From positions 1 to 64,000 of the forward strand of contig CAYTMU010000012.1 of NCBI GenBank assembly GCA_964438975.1: DNA of 64,000 nt, read 5' to 3'. A program made the position numbers and the translations under genes. The stretch comes from Chryseosolibacter sp964438975. GTDB taxonomy: Bacteria > Bacteroidota > Bacteroidia > Cytophagales > Cyclobacteriaceae. Shown in pieces: positions 1-6,103 of this stretch (the stretch's first letter is position 1; every line of letters begins with the position of its first letter). The notes below the pieces were generated by a model. It was not told the origin of the DNA and did not search any database. It saw nothing but the letters and a program-made list of their open reading frames with translations.

Positions 1-66
1 ATTCGTCGTGATGTTTCCTCGAGTCATGTGTCTGTTGGAATAGGCGACAAGAAAATCCAATATCTC

Positions 67-94
67 AAATAAAAGATATAAAACTCTTTTATTT
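67..94. promoter_or_regulatory. Inverted repeat upstream of the Rrf2 gene (putative operator)
   Basis: A perfect 10-base inverted repeat, AAATAAAAGA at 67-76 and TCTTTTATTT at 85-94 with an 8-base spacer, lies just upstream of the promoter-like TATCTTTG and the regulator's ATG at 134. Rrf2-family proteins bind AT-rich dyads and commonly control their own gene, so an autoregulatory operator is the natural inference. It is AT-rich, so some symmetry could be chance. Confidence 0.5.
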
Positions 95-108
95 TTCTCC
101 AAGCATTC

Positions 109-116
109 TATCTTTG
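109..116 (+). promoter_or_regulatory. Bacteroidota -7 promoter element (TATCTTTG)
   Basis: TATCTTTG matches the Bacteroidota -7 consensus TAnnTTTG exactly and sits 17 bases before the ATG of the Rrf2 gene, directly after the inverted repeat at 67-94. No clear -33 TTTG is seen; only a T-rich stretch around 87-96. A short leader is implied. Confidence 0.5.
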
Positions 117-133
117 CACGGTAAGACAACGGA

Positions 134-568
134 ATGTTTTCCAAAGCATGTGAATATGGAATCCGGGCGATGTTATATGTCGCGGGTAAGTCGACTGACG
201 GCGCTCGTGTCGGCATCAAGGAGATCGCTTCAGCGATCGACTCTCCTGAACCGTTCATGGCAAAGATTCTCCAGGATCTCAGCCGCAAGGGATTGGTCGC
301 TTCGGTCAAGGGTCCAAATGGCGGTTTTTTCATGGAGGCCCCACACTTGCGCAACTCAATTGCTGATATCGTCACGGCGATTGACGGCGGTGAGCTGTTC
401 ATCGGCTGTGGCCTCGGTCTGAAAGCATGTAGCGAGAAAAGGCCGTGCCCAATTCACTTTGAGTTTAAAGCGATTCGCTCAAATCTGAAGGCTATGCTGG
501 AAAATACGACATTGGAGGATTTTGCGGATGACCTTGAAAGGGGACGGTTTTACCTGAAAAGGGCCTGA
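134..568 (+). CDS. Rrf2-family transcriptional regulator with three-cysteine cluster site
   Basis: This 144-residue protein has the usual Rrf2 length and an N-terminal winged helix-turn-helix (about residues 1-68, including the KGPNGGFF wing). Three cysteines, C92, C99 and C105 (C-x6-C-x5-C), sit where IscR and NsrR bind an Fe-S cluster, so it probably senses iron, redox state or nitric oxide. The gene lies 46 bases upstream of a cbb3 oxidase operon that also carries the Fe-S repair gene ric, which favours an NsrR-like or oxygen-responsive role over IscR, since no isc or suf genes are nearby. A dyad at 67-94 suggests autoregulation. The family call is firm; the ligand is inferred. Confidence 0.88.
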   Translation: MFSKACEYGIRAMLYVAGKSTDGARVGIKEIASAIDSPEPFMAKILQDLSRKGLVASVKGPNGGFFMEAPHLRNSIADIVTAIDGGELFIGCGLGLKACSEKRPCPIHFEFKAIRSNLKAMLENTTLEDFADDLERGRFYLKRA

Positions 569-588
569 GCTTTTTTTTGAACAAATAG

Positions 589-604
589 AGGATAAAATTA
601 TCCT
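589..604. promoter_or_regulatory. Palindrome before ccoN (operator or weak terminator)
   Basis: AGGATAA and TTATCCT flank an AA centre, followed by a T-run (604-609), ending 10 bases before the ccoN ATG. The same element could be a weak AT-rich intrinsic terminator for the Rrf2 gene (6-bp stem, AAAT loop, T-tail) or a binding site for the regulator. It resembles the dyad at 67-94 in its GATA...TTTT arrangement, which leans towards an operator. Confidence 0.4.
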
Positions 605-614
605 TTTTTACACT

Positions 615-2468
615 ATGAAACACGGCGTACGACGATGCTTGCTAACCGGGTTTTCGCTCCTGGCAGTACCCACAATGGCAGCGGATATTTCACAAACCGC
701 AACTCCATCGACCGGTGCTCAGCTGATCGAACAGCCCGGGATCATCATCACCATTATCCTATTGATTATACCGCTGCTTGTGGCGGTACTGTTTCTCATT
801 TCAAGAGTGAACCGGATCGTCCGTCGTCATGACCAACTGCAGCGCGATGTCGAAGCACAACGGCTTGCCGACTACCTCCTGTCGATGGAGACGGATGACA
901 CAAGATTGTCTCTCCTCAAACGGAAAGTGTCTTCTAAACCCGAACCGGATAGCACAGGGTTGTCTGGTTCGAAGTCTCCCGAAGATCCTGACGGCGTAGT
1001 TCGCACTGTCGAAGCTTCGAATCTGCAATTCGTTGCCATGAAGAAGAGGTCCACCCGTCGGCCGGGGATCGACCCTGCGCTTTCGCGTCTTATTATTTGG
1101 TACCTCGGCAGCGCGATATTCTGGCTTGTGTTCGGAACGACGGTGGGAGAGTACCTGGGTATCAAGTTTGTTGCCCCCGACGTCGATCACCAAAGCTGGT
1201 TGAGTTTTGGGAGACTTCGTCCTGTCCATACGAACGCGGTTTTCTGGGGCTGGTCGTCACTGGGAATGATCGGGTTGGGTTATTACATCGTGTCAATTGT
1301 CAGCAACACGGCGATCGCGAGTATCAGGAGAGGATGGCTCGGACTTGCCCTGATCAACGCATCCGTTCTCGCGGGCACGATGTCGTTGATGGCCGGCATC
1401 AACAACGGTGGAGGAGAGTATCGCGAATACGTCTGGCCGATCATGCTACTCTTTGGTGCAGGATTAGTCGTAACGCTTGTCAACTTCATCCAGACCATCG
1501 CTGCCCGTAAGACGCGTGAGATTTACATATCCAATTGGTATATCGTGTCGGCAGTTATCTTCACACTCGTCATCAGTATTATTGCTTACTGGCCGACGTG
1601 GCAGGACGGGTTGGGTGAAACAATCGTACAAGGCTATTACATGCATCAGGGCGTAGGCATGTGGTTTATGCTGTTCACCTTGGGAATTGTATACTACTTT
1701 CTGCCGCAGCAGCTCAACAAGCCCATCTATTCCTATAGTCTGGGTATACTCGCATTCTGGACACAGATCCTTTTCTACACTGTCATCGGCACGCACCACT
1801 TTGTATTCAGTTCGATACCCTGGTCACTTCAAACGGTCGCCATCGTAGGGAGTATGGGGATGATCATTCCGGTGGTTGCCGGAACTACGAATTTCCTCAT
1901 GACATTCAAAGGAGACTTTGGAAGGCTCAATACGAGCTATACGCTTCCGTTCTTTCTCGTGGGTATCGTCTTTTATTTTACCGGGTCATTCCAGGGAACC
2001 GCCGAGGCCTTCCGGTATACAAATCTCATCTGGCATTTCACGGACTTCACAGTGGCGCATTCGCACATGACGATGTACGGGATCATCGCCTTTCTTTTGT
2101 GGGGCAGCATTTACGCCCTCGTGCCGCGACTTACCGGGCGGGAGCCTTCCCAATTGATGGTTGGCGGACACTTCTGGCTTGCGTTCATCGGGCTGTTGCT
2201 GTATTCTATTCCTTTGATGATAGGAGGAACACTGCGCGGTTTGATGTGGATGGAAGGTTTGCCGTTTACGGAGAGCGTGTCGATGATGGCACCTTACTGG
2301 CTATGGCGTGCCATTGGCGGCTCGATGATGTGGTTGTCTCATTTGATTTTCGCGTATAACTTTTATCAGATGGTGACTCCTCGCAGGGAGGACGTGATCC
2401 AGAGAACCGCACTCGAAAAGATCGCAGCGATAACCGGAGCGGGACAGGAAACGGAATTAGTGAACTGA
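615..2468 (+). CDS. ccoN: cbb3-type cytochrome c oxidase catalytic subunit CcoN, with N-terminal extension
   Basis: Haem-copper oxidase subunit I of the C (cbb3) family, which reduces oxygen at the inner membrane. Visible ligands are H205 (low-spin haem, in RPVHTNAVFWGW), H344 and the H394/H395 pair (CuB), and H482/H484 (haems, AHSHMTMYG). Y388, six residues before the HH pair, matches the active-site tyrosine of cbb3 enzymes and argues against a nitric oxide reductase. At 617 residues it is about 140 longer than a typical CcoN. The extra N-terminus has a signal-like segment, a transmembrane helix (about 42-63) and a charged linker to about 155. ccoO starts 12 bases downstream. Confidence 0.93.
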   Translation: MKHGVRRCLLTGFSLLAVPTMAADISQTATPSTGAQLIEQPGIIITIILLIIPLLVAVLFLISRVNRIVRRHDQLQRDVEAQRLADYLLSMETDDTRLSLLKRKVSSKPEPDSTGLSGSKSPEDPDGVVRTVEASNLQFVAMKKRSTRRPGIDPALSRLIIWYLGSAIFWLVFGTTVGEYLGIKFVAPDVDHQSWLSFGRLRPVHTNAVFWGWSSLGMIGLGYYIVSIVSNTAIASIRRGWLGLALINASVLAGTMSLMAGINNGGGEYREYVWPIMLLFGAGLVVTLVNFIQTIAARKTREIYISNWYIVSAVIFTLVISIIAYWPTWQDGLGETIVQGYYMHQGVGMWFMLFTLGIVYYFLPQQLNKPIYSYSLGILAFWTQILFYTVIGTHHFVFSSIPWSLQTVAIVGSMGMIIPVVAGTTNFLMTFKGDFGRLNTSYTLPFFLVGIVFYFTGSFQGTAEAFRYTNLIWHFTDFTVAHSHMTMYGIIAFLLWGSIYALVPRLTGREPSQLMVGGHFWLAFIGLLLYSIPLMIGGTLRGLMWMEGLPFTESVSMMAPYWLWRAIGGSMMWLSHLIFAYNFYQMVTPRREDVIQRTALEKIAAITGAGQETELVN

Positions 2469-2480
2469 TCGCAATGCAGT

Positions 2481-3482
2481 ATGAACATATTTGATGACCA
2501 TAGAAAACTATTTGGATTGGCATTCCTCTTCTTTGCAGGACTGTCGCTGTTCGTTGCAATCCTCCCTGCGCTAAACAACCAGCGAATGAATGCCCCGTTG
2601 CCGGGATCTGAGCCGTTGACAGGGGAGGTTCTGGCGGGAAAACATGTCTTCATTGAAAATGGATGCGTTGCGTGTCACTCCCAGCAGGTGAGGAATGTTG
2701 ACATGGACAAGGTGTGGGGGGCTAGGCCAAGCGTTGCTGCCGACTACGCGGGAAACACAAGGATGACCTGGTGGATGAATACTGCTACATTGATGGGTAC
2801 GGAACGAACGGGGCCTGACTTAACGAATATCGGCGTCCGGTTGCCGAGTGCGGAATGGCACCTTCTTCACTTGTACAATCCGCGCGCAGTCGTGTCGGAG
2901 TCCATAATGCCTGCTTATCCGTGGATGTTCGAATGGAAGGAAGAGCTCGGAAAGAACGAGCGGGAGGTAAATGTTCCTGCCGAATTTCGCAAAGGTAAGT
3001 CTGGGCACCTGGTTGCAAAGGACGAGGCGCTCCAACTCGTTGCCTATTTGCAGAGTTTGAAGCAAACGCCCCTTCCTGACGGTACGCCATCTCCTGAATT
3101 CCTTTATCGGAGGCAGACGGAGCAAACCGTTCAGGGTACGTTCGATCTGGACGGAGGGAAGTTGTACGCAACTCATTGTCAGGCTTGTCATCAGGCAAAT
3201 GGCGAAGGACTCAAAGGTGCGTTCCCACCATTGAAATCCAGTTCGATCGTTCTTAATGATAACCCCCGTATCCTGATCGAGATCATTATGAAGGGATATG
3301 ATGCTCGGGAAGAGTATGCTGCCATGCCGGCGGTTGGCGAAATGAGCGCGTTGACAGCGGCCGAGATCACCGCGATCATCAACCACGAGCGGACGTCTTG
3401 GGGAAATAGTGCGCGTAAGGTTCCCGTCGCGGAGGTAGACTCTATCCTGACTTTTCTGAAAACTAAAGATGTTAACTTATGA
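2481..3482 (+). CDS. ccoO: CcoO-type cytochrome c subunit fused to a second cytochrome c domain
   Basis: The protein (333 aa) delivers electrons from cytochrome c to CcoN. An N-terminal membrane anchor (about 10-31) is followed by a CcoO domain with haem site C62-VA-C65-H66 (CVACHSQQVR) and probable Met ligand in SIMPAYPW. A second haem c domain begins near residue 215 with C233-QA-C236-H237 (CQACHQANGEG). Classical operons have separate CcoO (one haem) and CcoP (two haems). No ccoP follows here, so the C-terminal domain probably takes over part of its role. The stop overlaps the next ATG by four bases (ATGA), indicating translational coupling. Confidence 0.9.
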   Translation: MNIFDDHRKLFGLAFLFFAGLSLFVAILPALNNQRMNAPLPGSEPLTGEVLAGKHVFIENGCVACHSQQVRNVDMDKVWGARPSVAADYAGNTRMTWWMNTATLMGTERTGPDLTNIGVRLPSAEWHLLHLYNPRAVVSESIMPAYPWMFEWKEELGKNEREVNVPAEFRKGKSGHLVAKDEALQLVAYLQSLKQTPLPDGTPSPEFLYRRQTEQTVQGTFDLDGGKLYATHCQACHQANGEGLKGAFPPLKSSSIVLNDNPRILIEIIMKGYDAREEYAAMPAVGEMSALTAAEITAIINHERTSWGNSARKVPVAEVDSILTFLKTKDVNL

Positions 3483-3754
3483 GATATGTTTCAGCACTGT
3501 TGTTGACTGGTCTGATGCTCATTATTGATGCACCTGCAATGGCCTGTGACGTTTGTCAGAGTCAGCAGCCAAAGATGCTTCGCGGCATCGCACACGGCGC
3601 GGGTCCGCAAAGTGATTGGGATTATGTTATTGTCGGAGTAACGGCACTCATCGCGTTGATCTCGCTGGTATACGCGGTGCGCTGGACGATCAGACCCGGC
3701 GAACATGATAAGACACACATCAAGCACAGCATTATCAATCCATCGCAGCAATGA
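3479..3754 (+). CDS. Small membrane protein with CxxC, cbb3 operon
   Basis: I do not recognise this 91-residue protein. It has a cleavable-looking signal (residues 1-22, ending APAMA), then CDVCQSQQPK with a C-x2-C pair just after the predicted cleavage site, and one transmembrane helix (about 48-68) followed by a basic tail. The topology puts the cysteine pair in the periplasm, where it could handle copper or thiol chemistry for oxidase assembly. It overlaps ccoO and the next gene by four bases each, so it belongs to the oxidase unit. Confidence 0.75.
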   Translation: MRYVSALLLTGLMLIIDAPAMACDVCQSQQPKMLRGIAHGAGPQSDWDYVIVGVTALIALISLVYAVRWTIRPGEHDKTHIKHSIINPSQQ

Positions 3755-4146
3755 ATCAGAAGAGTAAGGTCTTGATTTTTATCGATGATGCCGATCGCCC
3801 AATCGCAGAGTTTGAGGCACCAGTGCGGTTTGAACTTGACACCCGAAAGCTGGCGGATGGTGATCACACACTGCGGATTGTGGGAACGGATCCTTCCGGA
3901 AAGGAGGGTGTACGTACGATTCCTTTCACTGTGAGGAACGGTCCGGCGATTGCAATAGAGGGGTTGCGAAAAGACGATATCGTGGATGGAGTACTTCCTA
4001 TTATGATCAATGCTTATGGCAAGGGCGATCAGCAACGATTTTTGATTGAAGGGAGTGAGACACCACACAGTATTCCCTCATGGCTGTGGGTGCTGATCAT
4101 CCTCTTTTTCGGATGGGCGGCATACTACGGAATTAATTTTATATAG
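3751..4146 (+). CDS. Ig-like domain protein with C-terminal membrane anchor, cbb3 operon
   Basis: Function not recognised (131 aa). Residues about 5-70 read as a beta-sandwich (DGDHTLRIVGTDPSGKEG is typical of Ig-like folds), a middle section follows, and a single aromatic-rich transmembrane helix (PSWLWVLIILFFGWAAYYG) ends the protein. That anchor resembles the helix that starts CcoP and CcoQ-like accessory subunits. No signal peptide or haem motif is seen. The four-base overlap with the preceding gene and the position before ric make it a likely accessory or assembly subunit of this oxidase. Confidence 0.7.
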   Translation: MNQKSKVLIFIDDADRPIAEFEAPVRFELDTRKLADGDHTLRIVGTDPSGKEGVRTIPFTVRNGPAIAIEGLRKDDIVDGVLPIMINAYGKGDQQRFLIEGSETPHSIPSWLWVLIILFFGWAAYYGINFI

Positions 4147-4173
4147 GATATTATCAACATAAACAGACTTATT

Positions 4174-4902
4174 ATGGAAACGATAGGCACTTTGACGCTG
4201 GGCGAGATCGTCAGACAGAACTACAAGGCGGCAGATGTATTTGAGAAGTTCTCGCTCGACTTCTGTTGTAATGGCAATCAGCGCATTGAGGATGCCTGTG
4301 CTGCCCGTGGCATTGATCCTGAGCTCGTTCGCGCGGAGTTGCAGAAGGTTGAGAGTGACGGAGAAAAGGAAGGGAGTACTGATTTTGACTCCTGGCCCCT
4401 GCACGAGTTAGTTGACTACATTACGCGGAAGCACCATGCTTACGTAAGTGAGCAAACGCCGAAGATCAATGCCTATCTCGACAAGATCGCACAAGTTCAC
4501 GGCAGTCGCCATCCGGAGTTATTCGAGATCCGGGCGATCTTCAAGGAGATCGGCGGTGAATTGGCTGTTCACATGAAAAAAGAAGAGTTAATGCTATTCC
4601 CTTTTATTACGAAGATTGAAAGAGCGATGAAGAACAATGAGCCCGCAGAGTCGCCGTTGTTCAAGTCCGTTCAGTCGCCCGTGCAGATGATGATGGCAGA
4701 CCATGCGGATGAGGGTGAAAAAATTGCGCGAATTGCTGCGTTGTCCGGAGGCTATGAGACACCGGCTGACGCTTGCAATACGTTCGCGCTGACATACCAG
4801 CTGCTCAAAGACTTCGAGAAGGATCTTCACAGGCACATTCACCTGGAGAATAATATTCTGTTTCCCAAGTCTATTGAGATGGAGGCGGAGCTAAAGGCGT
4901 AG
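4174..4902 (+). CDS. ric: Iron-sulfur cluster repair di-iron protein Ric (ScdA/YtfE)
   Basis: Ric (242 aa) restores Fe-S clusters damaged by nitric oxide or peroxide, using a haemerythrin-like di-iron site in the cytoplasm. The N-terminal DUF542/ScdA_N domain (about 4-60) carries the paired cysteines C31-C32 in FCCNGN. The C-terminal four-helix bundle has the histidine/glutamate ligand series (KHHAY, HMKKEE, HADEGE, HRHIHLENN). Length and order match the family. It lies 27 bases after the previous gene in the same direction, linking the oxidase operon to nitrosative stress, as expected if the upstream Rrf2 protein is NsrR-like. Confidence 0.93.
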   Translation: METIGTLTLGEIVRQNYKAADVFEKFSLDFCCNGNQRIEDACAARGIDPELVRAELQKVESDGEKEGSTDFDSWPLHELVDYITRKHHAYVSEQTPKINAYLDKIAQVHGSRHPELFEIRAIFKEIGGELAVHMKKEELMLFPFITKIERAMKNNEPAESPLFKSVQSPVQMMMADHADEGEKIARIAALSGGYETPADACNTFALTYQLLKDFEKDLHRHIHLENNILFPKSIEMEAELKA

Positions 4903-4921
4903 AGGGGCTTAAAGCGGTTCT

Positions 4922-5272
4922 ATGGTTAGTGTTAAACGGGTTTACGAACCAGCTGATAAGGGAGACGGGTTCAGGATCCTGGTCGATCGACTTTGGCCAC
5001 GTGGTTTGTCGAAACGATCAGGGTCCATTGACCTGTGGTTAAAGGATGTCGCGCCCAGCACCGACCTTCGCAAATGGTTTGCCCACGACGTAACCAAATG
5101 GAAAGATTTTAAACAAAGGTACCTCGAAGAGCTTACGGAGAAGGCTGACGACAAGCGGACGTTGAAAGGCCTCGAGAAGGAACACGGCACTATTACGCTG
5201 TTGTTCGCGGCCCGCGACGAGGAACACAATCAGGCTGTCGTGCTGCGATCATGGTTGTCCCGTAAACGCTGA
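4922..5272 (+). CDS. DUF488 family protein (YeaO-like)
   Basis: This 116-residue cytoplasmic protein shows the DUF488 signature (RILVDRLWPRGLSK near the start, WFAHDVTKWKDFKQRY in the middle, TLLFAARDEEHNQA near the end) and full family length. The biochemical role of DUF488 is not settled. It starts 19 bases after ric and is probably the last gene of the operon; a comparable link between DUF488 and respiration or stress genes is only suggested by this position. Confidence 0.85.
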   Translation: MVSVKRVYEPADKGDGFRILVDRLWPRGLSKRSGSIDLWLKDVAPSTDLRKWFAHDVTKWKDFKQRYLEELTEKADDKRTLKGLEKEHGTITLLFAARDEEHNQAVVLRSWLSRKR

Positions 5273-5433
5273 ATGGATCCTAAGGGTAGCTAGAGCATCT
5301 TTCTCTTTTTGAAAACCCAGAAAATAGAAATATCTTGATGCTATGAACTCGGACACGCTAGTTTGGGTTCATACAATGACAACATCAATCGCTCTGGATG
5401 AATATCCCGTTGATCGGATCATCGGGCACCGAC

Positions 5434-6003
5434 ATGGCAACGACACTCTTTATCAAAAACATGGTTTGCGATCGTTGCATATTGGTCGTAAACCAGGAGC
5501 TTCAGAAACTGGGACTAAAGCCAGTGAGTGTTACTCTCGGGGAAGTAAGCGTAGAGGGAACGATCGACCCGGTCGTGCAGAAAAAATTAGATGATTCTCT
5601 GCTGCAACTTGGATTCGAACGAATCGATGACCGCAAGGCGAGGCTGATCGAGAATATCAAGAAAGAGGTCATCCATCTTATTCACCACGAAGATCTCAAA
5701 CCGAGAAAGTTCAATTGGTCCCATATTCTTGCCGACCGGTTGCACGTCGAATACAACTATCTTAGCAGCCTGTTCTCAGCCGTCGAGGGCATTACATTGG
5801 AGCAGTATATCATCCGTCAAAAGATAGAGAAGGTGAAGGAGCTGCTGTTCTACGATGAGCTCACCCTGAGCGAAATTGCCTACAAATTAGGGTACAGTAG
5901 TGTCGCGCACGTGTCCGGGCAATTCAAGAAGGTGACCGGGCTCACACCGACCGAAATGAAGAGATCGCGGCACCTGCGAAGGCCGCTGGATCGCCTTCAT
6001 TGA
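5434..6003 (+). CDS. AraC-family regulator fused to an N-terminal HMA-like metal-binding domain
   Basis: The start at 5434 gives MATTLFIKNMVCDRC; an upstream in-frame ATG at 5398 is possible. Residues 1-70 have the length, secondary structure pattern and MxCxxC site (C12, C15) of a ferredoxin-like heavy-metal-associated domain, although conservation is loose. Residues about 95-185 are an AraC double helix-turn-helix (LTLSEIAYKLGYSSVAHVSGQFKKVTG). It stands 100 bases upstream of copA in the same direction, so it probably senses Cu(I) or another soft metal directly and controls the efflux genes. Usual copper regulators are CueR or CsoR, so this architecture is noteworthy. Confidence 0.8.
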   Translation: MATTLFIKNMVCDRCILVVNQELQKLGLKPVSVTLGEVSVEGTIDPVVQKKLDDSLLQLGFERIDDRKARLIENIKKEVIHLIHHEDLKPRKFNWSHILADRLHVEYNYLSSLFSAVEGITLEQYIIRQKIEKVKELLFYDELTLSEIAYKLGYSSVAHVSGQFKKVTGLTPTEMKRSRHLRRPLDRLH

Positions 6004-6103
6004 AGAGATTTTCCCGCACGAAAAGTTGTAAGTAAGACCTGGAGATATGTAAAACTTATCTTCCGTGATGATTGTAGTATTGTTAAACAATAGCTGATCA
6101 ATC

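Noticed and set aside
615..2468. Nitric oxide reductase instead of oxygen reductase
   Set aside because: The cbb3 active-site tyrosine (Y388) and all CuB histidines are present, so the oxygen reductase reading is better even though ric and an Rrf2 gene are adjacent.
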